Origin: Papilionanthe hookeriana x Papilionanthe teres
Lineage: Eukaryota; Streptophyta; Magnoliopsida; Asparagales; Orchidaceae
Direction: 5' to 3'
Assembly: GCA_022702705.1 (NCBI GenBank)
Contig: CM040423.1
Location: forward strand, 126,098,295 to 126,162,294
Length of the DNA: 64,000 nucleotides
Shown here: positions 37,718-50,094 of the stretch, one piece after another
Position numbering within the stretch: position 1 is the first letter of the stretch
How the letters are laid out: each line of letters begins with the position of its first letter
Notes under the pieces: generated by a model
What the model was told of the DNA's origin: nothing
Seen by the model: the letters and a program-made list of their open reading frames with translations, nothing else
Database searches by the model: none
Made by a program: the position numbers and the translations under genes

Positions 37718-39787
37718 TGTTAATTTTTTAAATATTTAAATTATTTAATTTGAGAAAAGGTGTTCAAATTATTTTATTTTAATTAAATTCATTTTTTAAT
37801 GTTTTAAATTATTCTAATTTGATTGTAATATTTCAGATTAATTTTAATTGGTTTAATTTAATTATAATATTTTAATTATAAATTATTTTAAATTAATCTT
37901 AATATTTCAAATTTGTTTTAATTTTTTTTAGATTAGTTTTAATATTTTAAATTTTTTTTAATTTGATTTTAAATCATTTCAAATTAATATTAACATCTTA
38001 ATCTTTAATTTGATTATAAGAATTAAAGATTATTTCCTTTTTTAATTATTAGTTTCAATCATCATTTTTATGGTTTCATTAATAAAAGTTAAGGGATTGT
38101 TGGTCAATTCATTGGTTAGGGATTCAATTTCAAAGAATTAGAGTATTCCTATATCGAAACCCCCTAACCTTAATTATTTATGCCTTAATTAACTTCCAAA
38201 GTTTAATGACTTAATTAATTGGGATATCTTATTTAACTTTAAATGTGATTAATGGGTTTCTACCCCTTATCTCCCTATGTTTCAATCATCCAAGGGGAAA
38301 ATTAAGATCGAATGTTTACCCTTCCCTTTGGTTAAGCCTTAAATATTAATTAAGGTTAAAGTTCCTTAATTACCTTTATGCCCTCTAAAGCTTGTTCATC
38401 CTATAATTCACTAAATTAAGCTAAAATGAATTTGAAATTTTTATGACACCTCACTCACATGTGAATTAAGACATCGAGAGGAAAATGTTATTTTTATATT
38501 TTTAATTTAATTTATATAATTATTTTAGTGAAAAATAAGGTTTTTCAATGAAAATTTTACAACATGACCAAGGTGAAACTACTGTCCTTAGGAAAATTAT
38601 GGGAGGTTCCTACTAACTAGAGGATCACTTGGACCAAGTTTAGTGATTTTTTGAATTTAAATTTATTTATTAGAATTATTTTAGGTTTTGGAGTATTAAT
38701 TAATTATAAAATAAAACTGAGGGGAAAATTAGGTTTTATATTTTTCTTAAACTTTTATGAGGTCAGGGAATTTTGAGAAACAAAATTTATATTTTTTTAT
38801 TTTTCTTTGAATTTTTAGAATTATTTTAGTGAAAGGGTTGAACAAATCCATTTTTAAATATTAAAAATTACCTTAAGCCTTTAAGATTTAACATCTTTAT
38901 TTAGAGACTTAAGAAAAATATTTTGTTGGTCCCAAGTGATAAGGAGACCAAATATGACATTTTAGTGAATTTTAATATTTTATGATTTTTTATAATTTTT
39001 AATTAATTCAATATTTAAAACTATTAAAAAATGAATTTTTTTATGAAAAATCCAATTTTATTTTTCCTATACTCCTCTAAACTCATAGAACTCTCAAACT
39101 TGATTTGGTGAATTTTTGAGACATATTTTGGTTTTTATGAATTTTTTAATTTCAAACATAGTCATGGAACTTGAATAATTCATTTAATGGGTTGAATTAA
39201 CACTAATTGACTTGAAATTTTTTTATGCGGTTCTCCTAATCCTAAAGCACAGTGGAGAATTGATTCATGCTATTTTGATGAGTGGTTACTTCAAACTAAT
39301 TTTATTTCAAGTTTGAGGTTGTGATCAAACTATGGTTATTTTTAGTGAATTAAATCAAGCCATAATTTTCCTAGGGTCTTCTAGTCTAGAGATACTTCCC
39401 CTACTTTTTCTAGATTTTTATAATCAAAATGCTAATTTCCACAATTAATTTCTAAGAAAATTGCTCTGAAGGTAGAAAATAGACAACACCCTCTAGACAT
39501 AACTTTTGACCTTGGAAAAATCAGAGAATGTTCCCAAGATCAGAGGCTATAAAATCCGTATATTCTCATGTCATGGTGAAATATGTGTACTAATGGAGAA
39601 TTGAAATACTCAAGTCAGTAAATAAATAATTAAAAATTAAATATATAACAAAATATTTTAATTTTAATTCCATATTATTCCTAATTTCCTGCATAAACTA
39701 GTCGAGCACTAACTATATCCTCAACAGCGTCGAAAGCACACGCGGCGCGCTCCCATTCGATGCCATTGTCACCATATTTTTAGGTTG
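37718..39787 (+). repeat. LTR-like family D, partial copy D1
   Basis: It starts TGTTAATTTTTTAAA, 15 bases after LTR A. It aligns with the first ~2.1 kb of D2: GTGTTCAAATTATTTT, AATGGGTTTCTACCCCTTA, the text around ATTATGGGAGGTTCC, and CGCTCCCATTCGA near the end. It breaks off at about 39787 inside a GC-rich block that continues in D2 and D3. Non-coding, very AT-rich. Confidence 0.7.
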
Positions 39788-39839
39788 AGTGTTGTATTTT
39801 TGAAAAAGGGTCGCCTACAGAAATTGTTGGTGAATCTTA
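39788..39839. other. Junction between D1 and C2
   Basis: A short stretch containing GGGTCGCCTAC, a word familiar from plant Ty3 elements. It belongs to neither aligned block with certainty. Confidence 0.3.
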
Positions 39840-41805
39840 AATTTAATTTAAATATATATATATATATATAATTTAGAAAGTAGTACTTGATTTTAAAAAT
39901 AATTTTTTAAATTTGAAAATTTTAAGATATGAAATTAAAACGATCTCACATCCCGAATAGTTTATATAAACGAGCACCGCACCACAAACGGTGTATTTAT
40001 CCCGAGGAATAGACACACTGCTTGATGATGGGGCTTGATTAAATAAACTAAAAGATTTGTGATATCCGTTTGGTCTACGAACCAATTTTATAAGCCGACA
40101 AGTTCCCCTGCTTAATATAAATGAATTAAGCAGGGTTTATATTACCTGGGTTCTTAAAGTTCCCTATAAGGGCAAGCCCCTATAGTTAATTACATCCTAA
40201 GTGATGGGAATCACTTAATAAAACTCTCAATAATGATCAGTAGTTTTGCTCTCAAGAATTTCAAAGTTTAAGGTTTTCAAAGGATTGAGTTTTGGAAATT
40301 TCAATAGGGAATGGATCAAATTTGGAACAGTTATTTTCAGGAGTCCGAAGGAAGAGAAGTAGGAGAAGTTGAGGATCCAAGAAGAATCTTAACAACTTCC
40401 CAAACTATCCTATTGTTTGGCTTCAATTTGGGAGTTTATTTAATGTTGCAATCCTGCCAATTTTATTTATTTAGGACTTTTATTCATATGACACAACCAT
40501 ACAAATAGCCTCGAAGATGTGAGGGTTTATATCTTACCAAACGACTACCTCGGAATCCTAAGACCGGTTAGGGCTTAATTTACATGGCATGATCATGCAA
40601 ATGTCTAACGAAGATTTGAGGACTTATTTTGCACAAGGAAAACTACCTCGAAATCATATGGCTTTGTTATTTAATTCTAAGAAAGTTTTGCGGAAGTAGA
40701 TCCGAGTTTTGCTGATGACGATGGCCGAGCTGCCCACCATGCTCCGAGCTCCTTGTTGTTGTAGAGGTTTAGCTTTAGAAGTCATAAATCAGGAGATGAG
40801 AGAAGTGTTTTGGTTTAGAGAAAATCTTAGAGTCCAAGTGTTTTTAATATTTTAATTAAAACAAATCTTAAAGTTGGTTAAACAGAACCGATTAAGATCC
40901 CACGGTTCCATCATCCCGGCACCGTTATTTTCATCGAATTCACTTAGTCCAGAAGAATTTGGTAAACTCAACTAAATGAGTTCCATAATTTCATTTAGAC
41001 CTTGGGAAATCCCATTAGCAACACGTGGGTTACATCATCCGAGGTATTCCCGATCATTCAATGAGACGTTTTAATTTAGTTGTGATTGTAGTTTTGTTGT
41101 TTTGTTTGTGATTAAATTTTGAGTTGTTTTATATTTTGAAATGTTATGGCGGTGAATTTTATCTTGCAATGACTTTTAATTTAGTTTTAGTTTCAGTTCA
41201 GGGACTATCCTAAAGGTTTTGGTTTTCATGCAACAGTCTAATTTAACATGCAAGAAAAGTAAAGTACAGTGCATGTAAGTAAATTGCAATAAAATAAAAG
41301 CGTACTTGGAGGGTCTTCCCGTCATCCCAAGTTGCACTTAAAACACATGTTAAGGCATTTAAATATTTCAACGAGATACTCAGGTAAAGCTAAGGGAAGG
41401 GTTTCGGTTGTCTACCAAATTCCTAATCCTATAACTAGTCATCACCTATGACGTCTAGGTTCACAGTTTGATTTAAGGATGATTTTCTTCATCAAATAAC
41501 AATAAAATTCGGTTGTTCTTCTAAAACACCGCGTCATATTGAGGAAGTGCTTAGGATGAGTCATAAACATCTTTTCAATATTTCTGGGATTGTTTTGAGT
41601 TCAAGTAAATTTAGTTGCACAGGTGAATTAATCATCCAGGAGTTTAGTTAAACTTTGTTTCTTGCTCAGTGAACTTAGATGAATGAAGTGACATCTCATT
41701 TAATACTCTATTTAAGAGTTATAAAAATTAAAGCCTTTAAGGGCAAGTTGGCTTATTGAGAATTTTAATCATAATTAATTAAAAGTTTGAGTTAATGGTT
41801 TAAAA
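39840..41805 (+). repeat. Dispersed repeat C, copy C2
   Basis: Second copy of the C1 repeat, same orientation, about 15.1 kb downstream. The hairpin cluster lies at 40106-40217: stem 1 CCCTGCTTAAT with ATTAAGCAGGG (11 perfect pairs), stem 2 at 40165-40184, stem 3 at 40198-40217. It lies between D1 and D2. The order D1-C2-D2 could be a non-autonomous element with long terminal repeats and a short interior, but D1 is incomplete so this is only a possibility. Confidence 0.78.
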
Positions 41806-44800
41806 TGTTTTAATTTAATAATTTTAAGTTTGGAATAATGTTCAAATTATTTTAGATTTAATTCTTAATGATTTCATTTAGGTTTGTTGTTAAATGATTT
41901 CTAATTTAATTTAATTCAATTTGATTTTAATTTAAATTTAATTTGATTTAATTTTAAGTTAATTTTAATTTTAATTTTAATTTTATTTTATTTTAATTTT
42001 AATTTTATTTTAATTTTAATTTTAATTTAATTTTAATTTAATTTTAATTTAATTTTTTTAATTTAATCTAATTTTAATTTAATTTTAATTTAATTTAAAT
42101 TGAATTTAATTTAATTTAAATTTTGATTTTAATTTTAATTTTAATTTTTAGTTTTAGTTTAACTTTAATCTTAATTTAATTTTAATTTAATCTAATTTAA
42201 TTTTTGTTTGAATTTTAGTTTTAATTGTTAATTTGGATTATTATTTTTTTTAATTAAGAATTAAATATTGTTAAAGTAACTTATTTAGGGATTTTTAAAT
42301 TAAAGAATAAATGCCCTCTTAATAATATCCCTATTTTAATAATCCAAATTTAAATATATTCTTTCCAAAATTTAAATCATTTAATTAATTAAAGTTTGAT
42401 TTTTGATAGTTTCAAAGTGTTTAATGGGTTTCTACCCCTTAATTTCCCTAAGTTTCAATCATCCAAGAGAAAATTAAGATCAAATATTTTACCTCCCCAT
42501 TTTGATTAAACCTAAAGTTTTAATTAAGGGTTAAAATTTTTAATTACCTTTATGCCCTTTTAAGCTTATTTATTTCATAACTCACTAAATTGAGGTCAAA
42601 TTAATTTAAAATTTTTATGTCACTTCACTCACATGTCAATTAAGATATTAGAGGAGAAAATGTGATTTTTCTGAATTTAATTTATTTATATAATTATTTT
42701 TAGTAGAAAATAAGGGTTTTCAAAGAAAATTCAACAACATGACCAAGGAAAAGTTGCTATCCTTAAGAAAATTATGGGATGTTCCTAATGACCAGAGAAC
42801 CACTTGGACTAATTTTGGTAATTTTTTTGAATTATATTTTATTTATTATAATTATTTTGAGTTTTAGAGTATTAATTAATTATAAAATAAAATAAAAGTT
42901 GAAAAATAGAATTTATATTTTTCTTAAATTTCTCTGACCTGATGAAGTTCAGAGAAACAAATTTTATAATTTTTTTATTTTTCTTTGATTTATTAGAATT
43001 ATTTTAGTGAAGAGGGTTGAAAATTCATTTTTTAATATTAAAAATTACATTAAGCCTTTAAATTCAATATTTTATCCTAGGGACTTAGGAAAAATATTTG
43101 GTTTGTTCCTAAGTGATTAGGCATCAAAATGTGACATTTTTATGATTTTTAATATTTTTATGATTTTTATTATTTTTTAATGATTAAAATATTAAAATAT
43201 TGTGAAAAATCAATTTTTTTTGAAAATTCCAATTTTAATTTTCCTGAACTCCCCTGATATCAGAGAAGCCCCAAAATCATTTTTGTGAATTTTTTAAAAG
43301 TATTTTTGGAGTTATGAATTTTTAAAGTTTCATTTTGCTTATGAGGCTTAATCAACCCATTTGGTGGGGTTAATCAAGTCCAATTGATTTTAAATTTTTA
43401 TGTGAGGACTCTCTGATCCTAAAGATCAGTGGAGAATTATTTTGAAGTTAATTTGATGTGTGGTTAACCCTAATTAATTCAAATTCAATTTTAGGGGTTT
43501 AGGCCAATTAAGGTTATTATGAATGAATTAACTCAGGATATATTTTTCATAGGGTCCTCTGGTCCTAAGGAACATCACCAAATTTTCCTAGAATTTATTT
43601 TACAAAATGCTAATTATTGGAATTAAAATACCTAAAACAGTGACATGAAATTGAAAATTCAATAACTTTTCACGAAATGGCCTCGACCTTGAAATATTCA
43701 GGGAATGTTCCCAAGATCAGAGGCTTCAAAAGCCCTATGGTCTCATGCCATGGTGAATTGTCTATGCAAATGAAGAATCAAAATACTGAAAATAGTAAAT
43801 AAATTAGTAAAAATAAAATACTCATCCTTATGATTTTTCTATGCAAAGATATGAATTTTTGAAGTTCTGGGCATTTAAATAATTCAAAAATATCCTATTT
43901 ATCTACTTATCCGACTCGGCGCCAGCACAACATCGGTAGCTCCGAAAGCCCACGCTGCGCATTCCCATTCGACACCGCCATCTGACTCAGCGCTCCAGGG
44001 GCTCGCAGTTCATGTAACATTCTCTGGTCCGGCGCAATCTGAACCGTCCGCTCGATACACACGCGATCCAACGGCTCTCAATCATCGTCTACGACTGGTG
44101 CGCACCCGTGACCGTCCACACTAAAACCCTAAGATCTCACTCGATTCTCAATGGATTTTTGTGTTATTATGCTCTATGGATTTGTCTTGAAGAGACAAAC
44201 ACATCCATATGGTTTATTGGCTATGAAGTTAATCTAAACAAAATGGAGAATCACTGGAAGCTCGGGAGGAAGAGTGAGTTCATACCTTTGCTCAGAGAAG
44301 TGAAGCTTCGATCTGAGAGTTGTGTCACCTTCGATTGAGTCCAGGCAAGCTCCAGATGAAGTCTCTGGCTAGGGGGAATTGTCTAGGTATGAAAGTGACC
44401 AAGGCCGATCACAAAGCTTGGAGGCTTGAAGCAATGGCTGGCCTGGTGTGGGCGATTTTGCTGAGGAACTTCTCCTCTTGGTCTGGTGAAGGTGTAGGAC
44501 CAATCAATTTGGAGATTGGCTCACTGTGGTGAAGAGTCCTGGTTTTTGGGTGAATTTTCAACTCAAAAATTGAGCTCTGTTAATGGGGATCAACTGCTTT
44601 GGGTTAGGAGAAGGTCCTGGAGCAATTTTGGCAGAGTTTCCTTAAGGTCTGGTTCATCTCCTCTTTTGGCCGAGAGGGTGGTGGGTTTAAATAGGGATGT
44701 CCGGAGGGCTTCCCAAGGGCAATTAGAGGCTGGGATCAGCTGCTCAGGGGAGGAGAAGAAGAGCTCTGGTGTCCATTAGGGTTAAGACAGCTCAACAAGG

Positions 44801-47800
44801 GAGAATTGAATTTTTTGGCTCACATGGAGCTCTCGGCCATGGTGTTTTCTGGTGGCTGTGGTGGCTGGCCGGCAAGGCATGGGTCACCATCTAACTTAGT
44901 GGGGTCAGAGGTTAAATTTTGTGAATTCAATTGGAGTTTGACATGTGTAAAAATCTTGATTAAAATGGAATGGGGGAGAGTGTATTTTGAGCTTGGTTTG
45001 ATCAATCCATGGAAATAGGCTTGGTGCACCTCCCCAAGACCTGATTTTGAGCTGAGGGAATCATTTAGGTCAGCTTGGAAGGGGTGGTGAAGTCTCCATC
45101 CAAGGTGAGGTGGCTAAGCATGGTTTAGAGTGTAACATGGATGATGTTAAAAAAGCTTAATGAAGGTTTAAGAAAGACCCCCCTCATCTTGCCATTAATG
45201 GCTTGGTGAGGTGGAAAGTGGCTTCCATGGCTTCCATGTGGCTTGTACATGGCTCAATGGCTCACATTTGGTTTGGAAAAAGTTTGGTCAATTTCATAAA
45301 AGGGGATTTTATGAATTTCGGCATTTTTGGTGGAAATTTGGATGAAGCTTTATTTGGAATTATTTGATCATTGGTTTAGGACTTAGGGATGGTTTTAATT
45401 GGATCGATGATGTAGAGAAATGTCATATCGACTTTGGATGAATTTTTGGGCTTTTGGATTTGGTGGAAGTGGGCTTTTAGAATGATTTAAGAAAGTGGGC
45501 CTTTAGGTTTAAAAAGAAATTGGTGGATGAAAATTTTGTAAAGGATCATGGTGGGATTTTTAGTTAAATTTGGTGAAAAGAAATTGGTGGATGAAAATTT
45601 TGTGAAAATTTTGTGATGAAAATTTGGGCTTTTTAGTTAAAGGGGCCAAAGTGGGCCAAATTAGGCTAACTTGGGTTAAGGTTGGGCTAAAGTTAGATTT
45701 GATGTAAAATTAAAGTTGTGAAATTTTTATGGCAATGTCAAAAAGAGTTTTCAACTTTGGTTGGGCTTTGATTTTGGGATTTGGGCCGATTTGGGTTAGG
45801 TTTGGGCTTAGGACAATTTAAAGGATTTTGGTTTTTGGTTAGATTTTGGTGGAGTTTAGGTTCAAATTTTGGGCAAATCAAGTTATTTTTTTGTTTATGG
45901 GGATGTTAGGAAGGCTCTAGAAAAGATTTGGGGCCAATTGGGGTTGAGTTGGGCTAAGTTTGAGCTAGGTTTTGGTCATGGGCCAAAATTGGGCCTTTGG
46001 CTTCAAATAGAAATTGGGCTCAAATGTCAATCAAATTGGACTTGGATTTGGTCTAAATTGATATTGGGGATGTTGATCGGAAGTTTAGAATTGAATTGGA
46101 CCAAAATTGCGGTCAATTGGGGTGGTTTGGTTTGATATTGGGTTCACTTGGGTTTAAAATGGGTTAAATTGGGGGTTTTGGTAAAAGTGGAGTAAATTGG
46201 AAAAATTAGCCCATGGTGTAGTTGAACAAAATGCAATTGGGAATATTTGGGATTTTGGAGAATTTTTTGGGAATTTTCTGAATTTTTGGATTTCTGGGCT
46301 AAGAAGGGCATTTTGGGTATTTGGAGGGTATTGGGGGTACTTTTGGAATTTTTGGTATTTTTTTGCTATGGATGATCAATTTGAGTGGAGGGAAATGTTT
46401 AGGATTGATTTTGAGGAATTTTGGGTAATTGAGGTGATTTTGTAAATTTTGGGAAGTTTTAAGGGCTTTTGATAGGTTTAGTAGGTGTAGGGCCCCTGGG
46501 GTCAAAAATTGAAATTTTGGAAAAATGAAGATTGATCAAATTTGAGCAAAATAGAATCACTTTGGTTGATCCATGAAGCCATATTAAGCCCATATGAGCC
46601 ATGTGAGGACTCATTTGAAGCATTCACTATGTTGTTCCTAAACCTCTTAGCCAGGGGCTTAGGGGTTAAGGACCATCCATATGAATTTCCTACATGAGTC
46701 AGTACGTTTGTTGGAGTCCAAGGAGCCTACAGATTGAGCCCCTGGTCATGGTGAATCGCCTAGACCCAAGTTCGACCAAAGCCGATTTGGAGCTCTGACT
46801 GATAGTACAAATGGATGGCTTGGTGATGGGGCTTTTACTGGGGAGCTTCTTCTCTTGGTGTGGGGATGGTATGGGTGCAGTTGATTTGATTTTGGTGGAT
46901 GTTTCAAGAGTGTCCGGTTTCTGGCTCGAATTTGGGCTGAGGAATTGGGCTCGACAAGCGGTTTGAGGGCTAGAGAATGATGAAGATCTTCTTCTCCTGA
47001 CTGGGATCAGGTCTGGGAGCAATTTGCGAGGGATTCGTGAATAAATTTTCAGCACCTGAAACTCGACAGTGGGGGAGCCATTTTATCGGACTCGCTGGAG
47101 AGGGGAGCTTAGGGCCAGGAAATGAGTGCCCTGGGCCACTTAGGGTGAGGGCTGAGCAGGGCAGCTGGGTAGTGAGGGGATTGCTCAGTGCCATGGCTCA
47201 ATTTTAGGTTTTAAGCCCATGAGGGGGCGCTCGGACGTGCCTCTTATAGCGGCTCTGGCGGGTGGCAAGGACTGTGTAGGCTATTGTCAGGCTGAGGAGG
47301 AGTGCGGGTGGAGTTTAGTCCAATTAATTCTGGCAGGGAGGTTGCTTAAGGAGGATTTGGGGATGGGACATAGGCTTAGCCAAGTGGCTAGTTGTGGACC
47401 TTTGGTTCATGGCTCATGGAGCTTGGGTTGGGTCAGGTCACACCAATCCTAGGAGGTCTAAGGTTGGCTACCATGGAGTGGATTTGGTTAAATTTTGTTT
47501 GGTTTTATTGGAGCCATATGTTCAATTAGGTTAATTTGGGTTTAGGTTGGGCTAACTTGAGTTTGGGTTTGGTTTGAATCAAATTTATTGATCAAAATGG
47601 CTTAATTTATTGTCACAAAGCTTATGGAAGAGGTTTGGGGTGATGGTGAATTAATTTGGGAGGTGAATTACTTGGGTTTTAGTGATTTGGCCAAATTGGG
47701 TCATTTTGGGTTAAGTTAGACTTGGGTTAGGGTAGAGCTTGGCTAGGCTTCAATTGATGGTTCAAATTGATGTAAGTAATTGTCATGAAAGGTTTTGGAT

Positions 47801-49034
47801 AGAAATTGGGCAGAGATTTTAGGGTTAGGGGATTCAATTTGGAGAATTTAGGTCATATGACAAATTTAGGATAATTTTGTTGATTTTGGCAAGTTTAGGA
47901 TTTAGGTGAAATTTGAGTTAAAATTAAGGTCAAATTGATGTTGTATTTTGTTTATGGGGATGTTAGGAAGATTTTAGAATTTGATTTGGGGAAATTGAGT
48001 GGTTTTGAGTTCAATTTGGGGTGAATTGGGTCATGGGGCTAAAATTAGGGGTTTTGGATTAAGTTTGGAATTGAATTCAAATGTGGGTTAATTTGTGCTT
48101 AGATTTGATTTAGATTGGTATTAGAGATATTGAATTGAAGTTTGGAATTGAAATTGGGCAAGATTTGGGTCAATTAGGTAGGCATTGAATTTAATTTGAA
48201 CACTTTTGGGTTAAATGGTTCAAATTGGGGTTTTTAGATAAATTAGGTTAAATTGATAAAATTGGGGCATGTGGTAGTTGAGGAAAACGAAATTGGGAAT
48301 ATTTGGGAGATTTTGAAATGTTTTGCGAATTTTTAGAATTTTTAGAAATTTGGGCCAAGTGGGGTATTTAGGGTATATGGAGGTTTTTTGGACTGTATTG
48401 GGGTGTTTTTGTGGATTTAAGAGGTGGGAAATGTTTTGAAATGATTTTGAGAAATTTTGGGGATTTTGGTAATTTTTGGGGAATTTTGAATGATTTGGTG
48501 GTTATAGGGGCAATATGGGTAATTTTGGGTAAGTTTAGGGGCCCAAGGTCAAAATTTGAAATTTAGGGAAAATGAAGGTAGTTTTAAAGGGAGGAGAATG
48601 GGACCAAGTCTAGCCAAATGATAACCACTTTATGATCCTTCACATATTGACCTTAGTCATCTTAATCTTTACTAGCTTTGGTTCAATCATGTGAGTTTCT
48701 TAAAGGGTTAATGGGAAAGAGTTTATGGTTTGGGTTAAATGGCTTAGGGGTGTGTGTGTGTGTAAGAGAAGCACAAGTCGCTCAAGGTTACCCTAAGTCC
48801 AAACATTTCTACAGGAACTCACTGTTGGTTTTCCATATGGTGGTTTTAACCTTCCAAGGTGATTTAGAGGTTTGTAACCATCCAAGTGGGGTCCCAAGAG
48901 GAGTTAAGAAGTGGCTGAAAATTTCTAAATGGTGGGTTCCAACTCTAGTCCTCTAGGATAGTCCAGGAGAAGTCCTATGGCTAGATCCTCAGCACCAAGA
49001 GGAAGGTTAGACCTCTCCAAAAATGTGGTCAACA
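41806..49034 (+). repeat. LTR-like family D, copy D2 (7.2 kb, internally duplicated)
   Basis: It starts TGTTTTAATTTAATAATT and ends GTGGTCAACA; the TGTT/AACA ends are short inverted repeats as in LTRs. In order it has a TTTTAATTTAA-type low-complexity stretch (41895-42240), an AT-rich part shared with D1, a GC-richer block (43915-45100) with a TTTAAATAG box near 44690, and a long G/T-rich part. A segment of 2.0-2.4 kb is present twice (about 44335-46690 and 46706-48745). D3 has it once. Reading frames within it are not conserved between copies, so I call no gene. Confidence 0.7.
46706..48745 (+). repeat. Second copy of the internal duplication in D2
   Basis: It aligns with 44335-46690. Matching phrases include GACCAAAGCCGAT against GACCAAGGCCGAT, CTTCTCTTGGTGTGG against CTCCTCTTGGTCTGG, AATTGGGAATATTTGGG in both, and GGTCAAAATTTGAAATTT against GGTCAAAAATTGAAATTT. 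The offset falls from about 2370 to about 2050 bases along its length, so one copy has lost about 300 bases. Confidence 0.7.
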
Positions 49035-49403
49035 AATGGACCACCAATAGGTGTGGTGTGCTGGCCGAGCACACCGAGCGTATTGGCGTGGACCGACGAG
49101 ATCAACAGAAACCAACACAACCAACCGAGTAGACACACTCAGGAGAAAACACAAAAATTTAGTGAGAAAGCATCCTCTGAGGGTATAACTTTTAAGCCAA
49201 AGGTTTCAGAACTCTCGCTGGTGATGAAGGGGTGAGTTTCAATTTGATTGATTTCGAGATTGATTTAGATTGAGCTTTCAAATTTTTATTTTAATTTTGA
49301 TCTTTTAATTTTGAATTTTTGAATTTTGATTTCGAGTTTTGAAATTTTGATTAGGATTGATTTGAGATTGGAATTGACAAAAGAAGAGTTTAAATTGGAA
49401 AGG
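49035..49403 (+). other. Sequence just after LTR-like D2, with a hairpin
   Basis: A perfect 8-pair hairpin with a GGCCG loop (GGTGTGCT/AGCACACC, 49055-49075) lies 20 bases after the end of D2. A frame open to 49235 ends just before GGGGTGAGTTT, a possible splice donor, but I do not recognise its protein. The remainder to 49403 is TTTTGAATTTTGA-rich low complexity. No primer-binding site is recognised. Confidence 0.4.
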
Positions 49404-50094
49404 GGGTGAGGACTGGAATTTGAGTACCGGGCTCGGAGCAAAAATCAGAATTTAGGTACCGATCTCAAAAAAAAAGGGAATAAGAATTTTGGTACTGATC
49501 CCGAAAGGTGAGAATCAAAATTTAGGTACCGAGCTCGAAAGAGGAGAATCTGAATTTAGGTACTGATCTCGAGATGATAACTGGAATTTTGGTACCAGCC
49601 TCAAAACTGAGAATCAGAATTTGGGTACCGATCTCGAAAGAGGAGAATTAGAATTTAGGTATTGATCTCAAGATGAGAACTGGAATTTAGGTACCAGCCT
49701 CAAAACTGAGAAACAAAATTTGGGTACCGATCTCAAAAGAGGAGAATTAGAATTTAGGTACTGATCTCTAGATGAAAACTGAAATTTAAATACCAGCCTC
49801 AAATTTATAATTGAAATTTAAGTACCAAATTTAGGTACCGATCTCAAAATATGGGAATCAGATTTAGGTACTGATCCTGAGATGAGAACTGGAATTTAGA
49901 TACCAGCCTCAAAATGAGAATCAAAATTTAGGTACCGATCTCAGAAGGTGAGAATCAGAATTTAGGTACTGATCCCAAGATGAGAACTGGAATTTAGGTA
50001 CCAACCTCGAAACTGAGAATCAGAATTTGGGTAACGATCTCGAAAGAGGAGAACTGAAATTTAGTACCAACCTCGAAAGTAAGAATCAGAAATG
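49404..50094. repeat. 33-bp tandem repeat with a three-unit higher-order pattern
   Basis: About 20 units of roughly 31-35 bases built on GAGAATCAGAATTTAGGTAC then CGATCTCGAAAG. Three variants recur in order over much of the array: one with ACTGGAATTT and ACCAGCCTC, one with ATCAGAATTTGGG and CCGATCTC, one with ATTAGAATTTAGG and ACTGATCTC. The combined period is about 98 bases. Most units contain GGTACC or GGTACT. There is no CRISPR-like spacer structure. Confidence 0.88.

Noticed and set aside
44108..45018. Several overlapping frames in D2 (e.g. 44108-44338, 44516-44779) as small genes
   Set aside because: Partly similar text exists in D3, but reading frame is not kept and no domain is recognised.
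46197..46445. 82-codon Trp/Phe-rich frame as a membrane protein
   Set aside because: It is a by-product of the G/T-rich strand (TTT, TGG, GGG codons) and is repeated out of frame in the duplicate copy.
37703..49050. A target-site duplication GGACC around D1-C2-D2
   Set aside because: GGACC precedes D1 (37713-37717) and occurs after D2, but three bases away from the LTR end, so it is not a clean duplication.
49404..50094. Possible CRISPR array
   Set aside because: Units are contiguous with no unique spacers, and the context is a plant nuclear genome.
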